Origin: DSYU01 sp964437595
GTDB lineage: Bacteria; Chloroflexota; Anaerolineae; Anaerolineales; Anaerolineaceae
Assembly (NCBI GenBank): GCA_964437595.1
Contig: CAYTHO010000012.1
Location: forward strand, 1 to 64,000
Direction of reading: 5' to 3'
Length of the DNA: 64,000 nt
Part shown: one piece after another, positions 42,973-51,693 of the stretch
Layout of the letters: the number at the start of each line of letters is the position of its first letter
Position numbering within the stretch: position 1 is the first letter of the stretch
Made by a program: the position numbers and the translations under genes
Notes under the pieces: model-generated
What the model saw: only the letters and a program-made list of their open reading frames with translations
The model's database searches: none
Told to the model about the DNA's origin: nothing

Positions 42973-45900
42973 TTAAACAAACAGGAAAAGCAGCTTAATC
43001 GTATACCAGTCGGTGATATTTTGACTCAGCCAATATTGCCAGTTCTTAAATTTGTTAAGATTGATAATTTTGTAAGCTTTTCGTGCTGCGGCCATGCCCT
43101 CGGCGGCCAAATGCCCGGGCGTCCGGTCCAGCAGCGGCTGGATGCGGCTAAGCGCGGACCGCGCGGATTCGGTGCTGCCGCGGCGCCACGCAATTTCTGT
43201 CTGGCGGTAGCACGCCAGGGCGGCCAAAACCGGTTCCTGCGCCGCGAGGGATATTTCGTAGGCTCGATCCGCCGCCGCCTGCGCCTGCTCGAAATTGCCT
43301 TGCGCCAGCGCAGCATCGCAGCGGCGGATATCGGCCAGCGCTGCGCCGGGCGCATTCTCGATCGCAAGATAAGCCTCTCGGGCGCAGTCCCAATCCCCCA
43401 AGAAATCCGCCAGCAGGGCGCGCAGCACCGGCGTGTTGGGACTGCCCGCAGCTTCCAGGCGTGCTTCGCACTGCGCGGCCCACTGCGCCGCGTCCGCCTG
43501 CCCCGCCCGCCGGGCCAGCCACGCCATCGTCGCCAGCATGTGGGGAGGCGCGATATAACCCGGCGGGGCCAGCAGTCCGGAAAGCAGCGCCTGGGCCTCT
43601 TCTGCCCGCCGCTGGGTGGGCAGCACCAGCGCCAGCCGGTAGATGAGCGCTGCGGAGCGCGCGTCCCCGCCATTTTCGCCTGGGCAGGCGCGGGCGGCCT
43701 CGTAGGCGGTGGTTGCCGCCAGGTAGTCGCCTGAACGCAGGGCCAGGTCACCCTGCGCGGTGTGCAGGCGTATTTTGAGCTCCCAGGCGTCGGGGGGCCT
43801 TTCCCCAGGGGGGATTTTTTCGAGATTCGTCAGGGCGCGGGTGAAGCAGCCGTTCGCCCGCGCCGGGTCGGACGGCTCGCCAGCCGGGCTGCCCGCCATG
43901 TCCCAGTGCTGCGCCGCGGCCAGCCAGCGCTCGGCCTGTTCGTAGTGCCCGGCGACGATCTCGGCGGTCTGCCCGGGGCGGGTGGCGCCCGCATCCAGGG
44001 CTGCCGCCAGGCGCGCCTGCAGCGCGCTGCGCCGGGTGAGCGGGCGGCTGAGATAGTCGGCCAAGTGGCCATGCAGCTCGCGGCGTTTTTCAAACGGTAG
44101 ACTGTTGTACAGGATATCCCGCACCAGGCCCTGTTGAAAGACGTAGCGCGCGTCCGCACCAGCTTCGGCCAGGGAGATCAGATCCGTACGGGCCAGGGCG
44201 CGCAGGTGGTTGCTCAGCGTGACGGCATCCAACGTGGCGGGCAGCAGCGCCTGCACCTCGCCGGTGCGGAACTCGGCGCCAATCACCGAGGCGGCCATGG
44301 CGATCTCCTGCAGGTCTTCCGGCAGGCTTTCCACCCCGCTCAGCACCAGCTTCTGCAGGAAGTTGGAGGTCTGCAGCACGCTGCGCAGTTCATCGGCGCT
44401 GATGTGGCGCGTGCGCCGGAACCAGCGGGTGATTTCCTCGACAAACAGTGGGTTGCCCTGGCTCTGCTCGTGGATCACCGGCGCCAGGTCGCGGGTCAGC
44501 AGGTGGGCCACCAGCATGCCAGTATCCTCGGCGCCCAGCGGGGCCAGCGTCAGCGCCAGGCTTTTGTCTGTGGAGCGGCGCGCCTCGCTGCTGCGCTGGG
44601 CCAGCAGCACCAGCAGCGGCAGCCCGCGAATGCGCATCCCCAACCAATCCAGCAGGTCCAGGCTGGGCGGATCCATCCAGTGGGCGTCTTCAAAGAAGAT
44701 CATCCCGGCCTGCTCGCGGAACAGGGCCTCCAGCAGCGACCAGATCGCCCCGTATACCGTGTCGCGCTCGCGCCCCGTCAGCAGCGCTGTGACCGGCTGC
44801 CAGGTCTGGCCCGAGTCCGAGGAGGGGCCGCCCTCAAGCTGGTCCCACAGGTCCAGCCGCGAGCCGGCGCGCTTTTTCCCTCCCTGGCGCAGCAGGTCTT
44901 TTAACGTCACGGTGATGCCGGATTCCGGCGAACCAGCGGACGCGGCTCCTTCAGCCTCTGGCGCGGCGACTGGCTTCAGGCCCATCAGCATCGCCAGGGG
45001 GCGAGCGGTTGTGGCAGGCAGGCCCAGCTCGCCGAGCAGCCTGTTCAGCTTCTCGTGGTGCACCTCGGGCTGGTAATCGGTGGCGGTGATCCCGCACAGC
45101 GAGCGCAGCAGCAGGCTCCAGCAGGCGTAGGGCGTGGATACGGCGTATGAGCGGCAGGCGTGGAAGAGCACGAACGCCCCGCGGGCTTCCGCGCGCTGCA
45201 CCAGCACATCCGCCAGGTGACTTTTGCCCATCCCGGCGGGTCCCTGTAGGGTGAGCACTGCGCCGCGCCCGTCCAGCGCTTGATTGAGCACCGCTTCGGC
45301 GCGAGCCAGTACATCCCTGCGCCCAATAAATGGCTCGCGGGAGCGCGCGCGGTTGGCCAGCAGGTCGTCGCGTGGCCCCTGCACCTGGAACACGGAGATT
45401 GGCCGGCTCTTGCCCTTGACGCGGATCGGCGAAAGCTCGGACAGGTGGTAGGCGGCGGCAACCGTTTTGTGGACCTCGAGGTCAAAGTGCGCCAGGATCT
45501 GGCTGGGGTCTGCCGCGCCCATCAGCCGCGCGGACAGGTTGACCTGGTCGCCCATGACGGTGTACTCGCGGCGGGTGGGCGAGCCGACCTGCCCGGCGAA
45601 GGTGTCGCCGCAGGTAATGCCGATGCGGTGCTGGATGAGCGAGCCGGGCAGCCCGGCGGGCAGGTGGCGGGCCAGCTTGCCCCGCCAGGTCTCGTTGAGC
45701 GTCTCCAGCTCGGCGTTCATCGCCAGGGCCGCGCTCACCGCGCGCTGGGGGTCATCTTCGTGGGCCACCGGCGCGCCAAAGAGGATCAGCATCTTTGTGC
45801 CGCGGCTGTACGGGTCGATGCGGCTGATGATGCCCCCGTAGTGGGTGACGACCTCGTTCATGGCGGTGAAATAGGCGTTCAAGAGGCCCGTGACGCGCGA

Positions 45901-47586
45901 GACACCCTCCGCTCCCCAGGCGGTTAGCAGGGCTTCCACGCCCCAGAAGTTGCAGAACAGCACCGCGGTGGGGCGGTACTGGCTGGCAAACTGGGTGCGC
46001 TGCCCGCGGACGACCAGCCGCTCGACTACCTCGGGGGAGAGGTAGGGCAGGATGGCCTGGATCTGTCGCAAAGCCACTTCTGCCTGACCCACAATCGCGC
46101 GCGGGCTGGCATCCCAGGAAATGGCGCCCCGCGCGCGGCGCGTCTCGGCTTTGACCTCAAAGTCGTCCAGGGCAGGGGCGGCCTCGCGGTTGAGGCGGAA
46201 GTAGCCGTTTTTGTGCGGGATGAGCGGGAGGGCCGCGTCCAGGCAGGGCGCGCTGGCCGGATTGACCACCACCTGACCGGCGGCGGTGGTCAGGCTTTCG
46301 GCGGTCATGGTCTGCGCCACCGCGCTGCCCAGCACCACGTACTCCATGCGCAGGTCGCTGCCCACGCTGGCAGCCAGGTACTCGCCCGTGCCCACGCCGA
46401 TTTTCATCTTCAAGGAAACTTTCCCACCCGGCGCTTGCAGGTCAGCGAACTCGGTCATCGCGTTCAACATGCGCTGCCCGGCGCGCACTGCCCAACTGGC
46501 CTGGGCATCGTTCTCCTGCTGGGGAAAATAGATCAACATGGCGTCGCCGGCGAACTTGAGCAGGGTGCCCCCGGAGCAGGCGGTGATTTCCAGCATGCGC
46601 GCGAAGTAGCGATTCATGATCTCAGTCATCTGCTCGGCGCCCTGGGGACCCAGCGCCTGCAGGCGCTCGGAGAGGGCGGTGAACCCGCTGACATCCGAAA
46701 ACAGCAGCGTGCCGCGCAGCATCTGCCCGCTGACCAACCCCGGCACCGCCCGGCGCATCTTTTCCTGCACCAGGTGCTGGGGCAGGAAGGTAGAGAGTAA
46801 ACTGAACACCGAACGCAGGCGCTCGAGGGTGTTGATCAGCACCCCGCGGGGAGGGTTGGGGCTGTTGATCTTGCGCCATAAGTCCGGCGAGATGTACTTT
46901 TCCGTTTCCGGCGGGAAGGTAATCCCGGAGGTTTCGGATTCCACGGCGCTGGGAGACACCGGCGCGGCTGTGGATGGGGCGGGGGCTGGTTTCGTCTGGA
47001 TCTCGTCCAGGAAGGACAGGTCGGCTGGCTTGCGGCGGGGTGCAGGGGGCTCCGTGACTGTCGGGACGGGCGCTGCCGTTTCAGACGGGCGTGGAGTATC
47101 GACCGCTTCGTACAGTGAAGCCAGGTCTGGCAGGCCGCGCACGGGACGGCGGCGGGGCGGTTCTTCGCTCGCGGCGGGAAGGGGGGGCGGCGCCGTATCA
47201 TGGGTGGATGGCTTTGCTTCCGGCAGCGCCACTGGCGCTGGCGGCTGTTGTTCTTCAGAAGCCTGTCTCGGTGTATCAACCTCATCGTACAGCGCAGCCA
47301 GATCCAGGGGACGCCGGGCAGGCCGGGGGCGCGGAGCAACGCTTTCCTCCGCTGGTTGGGGGGCCGGTGCGGACTGGGGCTCTGGCAGCGCAGCGCTGGA
47401 TGGGGCAGGAGCAGCGGGTTCAGGGATTACGGGCGCGGCGGCAGGGCGCGGCTGGTCTACCGCTTCGTATAACGAGGAAAGGTCTACCGGACGCCGTAAA
47501 GGTCGCCGGCGGGGAGTCTCTCCTTGGGAAAGGTCTCTCTCCACCTCCGGCGGCTGGGGCGCATTGTCCGGTTCGGCAGTGGGCAT
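42973..47586 (-). CDS. giant signalling protein with repeated N-terminal motif, two cyclase domains, AAA ATPase and helical repeats
   Basis: 1,537 aa from ATG 47586 (AGGA nine bases upstream); a much longer frame would overlap the divergent GGDEF gene. Residues 1-215 are Pro/Ala-rich with four copies of a short motif (R-x-P-x-D-L-x-x-L-Y-(E/D)-x-V-D-T-P-R-like) at 31-48, 91-107, 150-167 and 184-200. Cyclase domain 1 (about 290-440) has metal Asp 298 and 348 but no N-x3-R. Domain 2 (about 538-700) has Asn546 and Thr597 in place of the Asp pair but keeps D680, N683 and R687. Walker A GPAGMGKS is at 782-789; the ATPase and TPR-like helices follow. Paralogue of the 33071-37345 gene. Confidence 0.84.
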   Translation of the reverse strand: MPTAEPDNAPQPPEVERDLSQGETPRRRPLRRPVDLSSLYEAVDQPRPAAAPVIPEPAAPAPSSAALPEPQSAPAPQPAEESVAPRPRPARRPLDLAALYDEVDTPRQASEEQQPPAPVALPEAKPSTHDTAPPPLPAASEEPPRRRPVRGLPDLASLYEAVDTPRPSETAAPVPTVTEPPAPRRKPADLSFLDEIQTKPAPAPSTAAPVSPSAVESETSGITFPPETEKYISPDLWRKINSPNPPRGVLINTLERLRSVFSLLSTFLPQHLVQEKMRRAVPGLVSGQMLRGTLLFSDVSGFTALSERLQALGPQGAEQMTEIMNRYFARMLEITACSGGTLLKFAGDAMLIYFPQQENDAQASWAVRAGQRMLNAMTEFADLQAPGGKVSLKMKIGVGTGEYLAASVGSDLRMEYVVLGSAVAQTMTAESLTTAAGQVVVNPASAPCLDAALPLIPHKNGYFRLNREAAPALDDFEVKAETRRARGAISWDASPRAIVGQAEVALRQIQAILPYLSPEVVERLVVRGQRTQFASQYRPTAVLFCNFWGVEALLTAWGAEGVSRVTGLLNAYFTAMNEVVTHYGGIISRIDPYSRGTKMLILFGAPVAHEDDPQRAVSAALAMNAELETLNETWRGKLARHLPAGLPGSLIQHRIGITCGDTFAGQVGSPTRREYTVMGDQVNLSARLMGAADPSQILAHFDLEVHKTVAAAYHLSELSPIRVKGKSRPISVFQVQGPRDDLLANRARSREPFIGRRDVLARAEAVLNQALDGRGAVLTLQGPAGMGKSHLADVLVQRAEARGAFVLFHACRSYAVSTPYACWSLLLRSLCGITATDYQPEVHHEKLNRLLGELGLPATTARPLAMLMGLKPVAAPEAEGAASAGSPESGITVTLKDLLRQGGKKRAGSRLDLWDQLEGGPSSDSGQTWQPVTALLTGRERDTVYGAIWSLLEALFREQAGMIFFEDAHWMDPPSLDLLDWLGMRIRGLPLLVLLAQRSSEARRSTDKSLALTLAPLGAEDTGMLVAHLLTRDLAPVIHEQSQGNPLFVEEITRWFRRTRHISADELRSVLQTSNFLQKLVLSGVESLPEDLQEIAMAASVIGAEFRTGEVQALLPATLDAVTLSNHLRALARTDLISLAEAGADARYVFQQGLVRDILYNSLPFEKRRELHGHLADYLSRPLTRRSALQARLAAALDAGATRPGQTAEIVAGHYEQAERWLAAAQHWDMAGSPAGEPSDPARANGCFTRALTNLEKIPPGERPPDAWELKIRLHTAQGDLALRSGDYLAATTAYEAARACPGENGGDARSAALIYRLALVLPTQRRAEEAQALLSGLLAPPGYIAPPHMLATMAWLARRAGQADAAQWAAQCEARLEAAGSPNTPVLRALLADFLGDWDCAREAYLAIENAPGAALADIRRCDAALAQGNFEQAQAAADRAYEISLAAQEPVLAALACYRQTEIAWRRGSTESARSALSRIQPLLDRTPGHLAAEGMAAARKAYKIINLNKFKNWQYWLSQNITDWYTIKLLFLFV

Positions 47587-47604
47587 GGTGATTTTCCTGG
47601 AAAC

Positions 47605-47610
47605 ATTATA
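47605..47610 (-). promoter_or_regulatory. possible -10 box for the giant cyclase gene and the genes after it
   Basis: TATAAT on the - strand 19-24 bp before the ATG at 47586; no good -35 box at 16-18 bp. It lies in the 88-bp gap shared with the divergent GGDEF gene. Confidence 0.35.
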
Positions 47611-47674
47611 CAATACTCCAGAGTCCTGCTCCTTACAGTCCGTCGATGAATGATCGTCCAGGAGAACCGGTGTC

Positions 47675-48736
47675 ATGCCCGCCCAAATCCCTACCGCCGT
47701 GCTCGCCAAGCTGCTGTCCGCCTACCAGGAGGCTCTTGCAGTAGAAAATCCGCTGCAGGATGAGCCGTTCATGTCCCTGCTGGATACGGCCAACCTGCAG
47801 GCATTCTCCGCCAGGCGCCTTTGCCCGCCGGGAGAGATCATCGTGCGCGAGGACGACCCGGGCGACAGCATCTACATCATCCGTTCGGGATTGGCGGCGG
47901 TGGTCAAGGGCGACCTGAGGTCTCCCATCCTGCTGGGATTCCGCACTGCGGGCGGGATCATCGGCGAGATGGCGCTGCTGGAGGACCAGCCGCGCTCCGC
48001 GACCGTGGTGGCGCTGGAGTCGATGCTGCTGTGGCGCATGAGCCGGGAGGCTTTCGATGACTTTTGCAGCCAGAATCCACGCTTCAGCCGCCAGTTGATG
48101 CGCATGATGAGCGCGCGCCTGCGTAATGCGGACGCCGAGCGCAGTCAGGAGGCCGAGGTTGGGCGCCAGCGCGAGGCGGCGATCCGCCATATGCGCGAGC
48201 AGGCCGTGCGCGATTCGCTGACCGGGCTGTTCAACCGCCGCTATTTGGAAGAGACGCTGGCCCGCGAGATTGCCCGCGCCCGGCGGGATGGGTCCACGGT
48301 GGGCATCCTGATGCTGGACATCGATCATTTCAAGCGGGTCAACGACACCTACGGCCACCCGGCGGGCGACGCGGTGCTGCGCGCCTTGGGCAATCTGCTG
48401 GCGGATCACGTGCGCGCCGAGGATATTCCCTGCCGCTACGGGGGTGAGGAGTTCGTGGTGGTGCTGCCCGATGTGCCGCGGGCGATCACCCGCAAGCGGG
48501 CGGAGCAGATCCGCCAGGCGTTTCAGAACCTGCGCATGACGGTGGAAGGGCCAGCGGGACCAACGGAAATATCCGCGACTCTCTCGGTTGGCGGGGCGGT
48601 CTACCCGCAGGACGGCGAAAACGGCAACATGGTGCTGTCGCGCGCCGACCAGGCCCTGTACCAGGCCAAAGCCGCCGGGCGCAACTGCGTGATCCTGTTT
48701 CAGGAAGAGGGCAAAGCTACTGGCAGTGATGCGTGA
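47675..48736 (+). CDS. cyclic-nucleotide-binding diguanylate cyclase (CNBD-GGDEF)
   Basis: 353 aa, ATG after AGGAGA. Residues about 45-160 are a cyclic-nucleotide-binding domain with GEMALLEDQPRSATVVA (Glu and Arg as for cAMP). A short helix (RQREAAIRHMREQAVRDSLT) leads to a GGDEF domain: DSLTGLFNRRYLEE, MLDIDHFKRVNDTYGHPAGD and an active-type GGEEF. An RAED I-site sits five residues before GGEEF, so product inhibition by c-di-GMP is likely. It couples cAMP-type input to c-di-GMP output and diverges from the cyclase series. Confidence 0.9.
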   Translation: MPAQIPTAVLAKLLSAYQEALAVENPLQDEPFMSLLDTANLQAFSARRLCPPGEIIVREDDPGDSIYIIRSGLAAVVKGDLRSPILLGFRTAGGIIGEMALLEDQPRSATVVALESMLLWRMSREAFDDFCSQNPRFSRQLMRMMSARLRNADAERSQEAEVGRQREAAIRHMREQAVRDSLTGLFNRRYLEETLAREIARARRDGSTVGILMLDIDHFKRVNDTYGHPAGDAVLRALGNLLADHVRAEDIPCRYGGEEFVVVLPDVPRAITRKRAEQIRQAFQNLRMTVEGPAGPTEISATLSVGGAVYPQDGENGNMVLSRADQALYQAKAAGRNCVILFQEEGKATGSDA

Positions 48737-48754
48737 TAATCGCGGGCGCTGGCC

Positions 48755-49867
48755 TTACTGCGCGTCCGGGCTGTCCCACAGGGATTGTTTCAGCCAGTCG
48801 ATAAACTTCTGATCCCAGCGAAAGATTTGCATCTGATCGTTCATCGTTGGGACAAATTCCCAATCGTATACAATGACTTCACTGGGTGTACTGTAAAATA
48901 ATAGCTTTTCTGAGGCGATTTTGGGAACCAGGCAAAAGAGGGTGGAAATTTGGTTCGGAGTTAAATCGGTAATTATCGATTTTTTCATCGCGGCGTAGAT
49001 TTGTGGTATTTTTGCCCACACTGCAGGTTGCTTAAGCTTGTCAAATACTGCTTTTAGTATGATGGTTTGATTATCAATGCGTTGCAGGTCCGAATACTTT
49101 CGGCGAATCCTTCCTAGGGCCAGCGCCTGTTGCCCGTTTAAAGTCTGTTTACCGGCTGGGAAAAAATTTTTGGGTCGGTCATCTACATAGGTTGGTAAGT
49201 CAACCTCGATTCCGCCAATGGCGTTTATGAAATCAACAAATGCTTGAAAATTTACCACTACGTAGTGGTCGGGGGTCAGGCCGAAATTATACTGGATGGT
49301 CTCGGCCAGCGAGCCCGCGCCGTTGCCCGAGCCACTGTAATGGCTCATGCCCGGCGCGCCAAACAGATAGGCCTGGTTGAGCAGCAGCGGCCCCTCCACG
49401 TCCAGCCGGGTGGCGGGGGTGACGATGAGGTTGCGCGGCAGCGCCACCACGTTCACCTGCGGCTGGGTGAAATCGACGCGCACCATGCGGATCACGTCGC
49501 CCAGGCCGTACATGTAATCCGTGCCGCGCTGGTCGATGGCCACCACCAGGAAGACCAGCTCGGAAGTTGGTCCGCACAGCGGGGCGGATTTGTTTTGGGC
49601 GATGCGGGTCTGCCTGGCCGGATCCGCCGCAGCTGCTGTAGCTGCGGTGGTAGAGGGATCCGGGGTGCTCTGCACGCCTGGCTGCGCGGCTGGCGCGGGC
49701 GGGGCGGATATAGTGGGCAGAGAGGCTAAATCCAGCGTGCTCGCCAGGGGAACATCATTCCTGGGGCGGTACCATAGAAAATAGACCAGCGCGAGGCCAA
49801 TGACGAGCAGCGCCAGAAACCAGGCGCACCCGGTGAAGAGTTTTTGGAAGAGGGAGGTTTTTTTCAT
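48755..49867 (-). CDS. LytR-CpsA-Psr (LCP) family protein
   Basis: 370 aa from ATG 49867; upstream in-frame codons lack a ribosome site. One membrane helix at about 15-37 (CAWFLALLVIGLALVYFLWY) anchors an outside domain. LCP features: LVVAIDQRGTDYMYGLGDVI, MVRVDFTQPQVNVVALPRNL (R in the D-x-x-x-x-x-R-D-like block), GGIEVDLPTYVDDRPKNFF and ALALGRIRRKYSDLQRIDNQ with the lipid-phosphate-binding arginines. LCP enzymes transfer lipid-linked glycopolymers to the cell wall. Stretches from about 49250 downward are more AT-rich than its first third. Its stop is 18 bp from the convergent GGDEF stop. Confidence 0.85.
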   Translation of the reverse strand: MKKTSLFQKLFTGCAWFLALLVIGLALVYFLWYRPRNDVPLASTLDLASLPTISAPPAPAAQPGVQSTPDPSTTAATAAAADPARQTRIAQNKSAPLCGPTSELVFLVVAIDQRGTDYMYGLGDVIRMVRVDFTQPQVNVVALPRNLIVTPATRLDVEGPLLLNQAYLFGAPGMSHYSGSGNGAGSLAETIQYNFGLTPDHYVVVNFQAFVDFINAIGGIEVDLPTYVDDRPKNFFPAGKQTLNGQQALALGRIRRKYSDLQRIDNQTIILKAVFDKLKQPAVWAKIPQIYAAMKKSIITDLTPNQISTLFCLVPKIASEKLLFYSTPSEVIVYDWEFVPTMNDQMQIFRWDQKFIDWLKQSLWDSPDAQ

Positions 49868-50027
49868 GCGATAGATTTCCGTGGAAATGATACCAACCTG
49901 GACAGGCAGAAAAGCATTGGAAGACGCTGGGCTGACCACAAGGGCTGTGCGATGGGAGAGGCAGCCTTTTTAGCGCCGCGACGCATATTGGTTAAATCCT
50001 GACCTTACATATCTGTTTGAGAAGATA

Positions 50028-50057
50028 TTGTCATTCTACAGGTTTTTTTATTATAAT
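50028..50057 (+). promoter_or_regulatory. probable promoter of the radical-SAM cassette
   Basis: TTGTCA (50028-50033), 18-bp spacer, TATAAT (50052-50057). About 200 bp of untranslated leader would precede the pqqD-like gene. Confidence 0.55.
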
Positions 50058-50260
50058 GGAACTACCCCACATGATGATGATGTGATTCTTTGGATTTTTT
50101 CGGTAGGTAGGTATACAAATCACCCGATCCAGACCATCGTTCCTTCTCAATTTCGGGAAGAGACCCTAATGATGAATCTGATCTCATTATGTGAAGATAA
50201 TCGAGGTATCAACCGTCTTTATTGCTGTTAGCTGTATTATGGTGGAGAGAGGAATTACAA

Positions 50261-50554
50261 ATGGAATTGTTACCCAACCCCATTGCGAACCCGGTTTGCG
50301 TGCTGCGAGAAGAATTTGATGATTGGGCGGTCTTATTTAACCCGGATACAGCCAATGCCGTGGGGATCAACCCCACCGGCGTGCACATGTGGAAGTTGAT
50401 GGATGGGCAGCACAGCCTGGAGGATATTGCCAACGCAATGATAGCGCTGTTTGATGAAGTCCCGGACACGACCCTGGAAGATGTGAGGAAGTTCGTGGAT
50501 GCTCTCGCGGAGCAAGGATTTGTCGGTTTTGAAGTGACAGGCAGCCCGGAATGA
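50261..50554 (+). CDS. scmD: PqqD-like peptide-leader-binding protein (ScmD-like)
   Basis: 97 aa from ATG 50261 (GAGAGAGGA upstream); an earlier frame start at 50222 lacks a site. VLREEFDDWAVLFNPDTANA, GVHMWKLMDGQHSLEDIANA and a final helix (DTTLEDVRKFVDALAEQGFV) are the winged-helix PqqD/RRE fold. Such proteins hold the leader of a ribosomal peptide and bring it to a radical SAM enzyme. It overlaps the next gene by ATGA. The symbol rests on the order of genes in the SynChlorMet cassette as I remember it. Confidence 0.82.
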   Translation: MELLPNPIANPVCVLREEFDDWAVLFNPDTANAVGINPTGVHMWKLMDGQHSLEDIANAMIALFDEVPDTTLEDVRKFVDALAEQGFVGFEVTGSPE

Positions 50555-51693
50555 CCGGTTCGGAAATACATGCGATGGCAGAACCAGCCCAAACGTTGAT
50601 GCGCGCGCCCCGCAAAGTGGACATCGAGCTTACCGCGCAGTGCAATTTACGCTGCCGCTACTGCTATTTTTTTAACAACCCGGCGGCTGTCTATCGTGAT
50701 TTACCGACGGAAGATTGGCTGCGGTTCTTTGACGAACTGGGAACGCTGGGCGTAATGAACGTCTCCCTGGCGGGCGGTGAGCCATTTACCCGCAACGATT
50801 TACCGGCGCTGCTGGAAGGCGTTGTCCGCAACCGGATGCGTTTCTCGATGATTTCGAATGGCGCGTTGATTACCGATGAAATCGCGGCCTTTATCGCCGC
50901 CACCGGGCGCTGTGATTACGTGCAGATTTCGGTCGATGGATCAAAGCCCGAAACGCACGACGCAAACCGCGGCAGGGGATCTTTTGAAGGCGCTATGCGC
51001 GGGATTAAGATGCTGAAGCGCCACGGGGTGCGGGTGGCTGTGCGGGTTACGATCACCCGTAATAATGTCGATGATTTGGAAAATACCGCCCGGCTGCTGC
51101 TGGAAGAGCTGGCGCTGCCGTCTTTTGGAACGAATTCGGCCGGTTATCTGGGCACGTGCCAGATAAACGCGGAAGAACTTTTATTGACCACAGCGGATCG
51201 CCAACGGGCGATGGAGACCTTGCTGCGGCTGGCGAAACAATACCCTGGGCGGATTCAAGCCCTGGCCGGGCCGCTGGCCGAAGGGCAAAGGTGGGGCAAG
51301 ATGGAAGCGGCCCACCGGGAAGACGCGCCGCCCTTCTCGAATGGGGGAAGGCTAACCGCGTGTGGCTGTGTGTGGAACAAAATCGCGGTGCGGGCGGATG
51401 GGGCGGTGATGCCATGCGCTATGGTGGCGCATGAGGTTCTTGGGTATATCCACCAGGATAGGCTGGTTGACCTCTGGCAAAAAAGTCCCGCGCTGAACCG
51501 CATGCGCAGCCGCAGCAGCATTCCGCTGCGTGAGTTTGCCTTTTGCGCGGACTGCCCGTACCAGCCCTACTGTACCGGAAACTGCCCCGGGCTGGCCTAC
51601 GCACTGACCGGGCAAATCGATCACCCCAGCCCGGATGCCTGCCTGCGCAAGTTTTTAGAAGATGGTGGTAGTCTGGAAGGTATCCTCCTATAA
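50551..51693 (+). CDS. scmE: radical SAM/SPASM peptide-modifying enzyme (ScmE-like)
   Basis: 380 aa. Cys31, 35 and 38 (CNLRCRYC) bind the SAM [4Fe-4S] cluster; SLAGGEPFTRNDL is the G-G-E-P SAM site. VQISVDGSKPETHDANRG is typical of SPASM enzymes. The C-terminal SPASM domain has about seven cysteines (TACGCVWNK, VMPCAMV, FCADCPYQPYCTGNCPG, PDACLRKF) for auxiliary clusters. It should modify the precursor peptide by radical chemistry, perhaps a thioether or C-C crosslink. Coupled to the PqqD-like gene; overlaps the second enzyme's start. Confidence 0.85.
   Translation: MTGSEIHAMAEPAQTLMRAPRKVDIELTAQCNLRCRYCYFFNNPAAVYRDLPTEDWLRFFDELGTLGVMNVSLAGGEPFTRNDLPALLEGVVRNRMRFSMISNGALITDEIAAFIAATGRCDYVQISVDGSKPETHDANRGRGSFEGAMRGIKMLKRHGVRVAVRVTITRNNVDDLENTARLLLEELALPSFGTNSAGYLGTCQINAEELLLTTADRQRAMETLLRLAKQYPGRIQALAGPLAEGQRWGKMEAAHREDAPPFSNGGRLTACGCVWNKIAVRADGAVMPCAMVAHEVLGYIHQDRLVDLWQKSPALNRMRSRSSIPLREFAFCADCPYQPYCTGNCPGLAYALTGQIDHPSPDACLRKFLEDGGSLEGILL

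Noticed and set aside
46616..47653. 345-codon + strand frame inside the giant cyclase gene
   Set aside because: Low-complexity Gly/Ala/Ser reading of the Pro/Ala linker and cyclase domain complement; no start site and no known fold.
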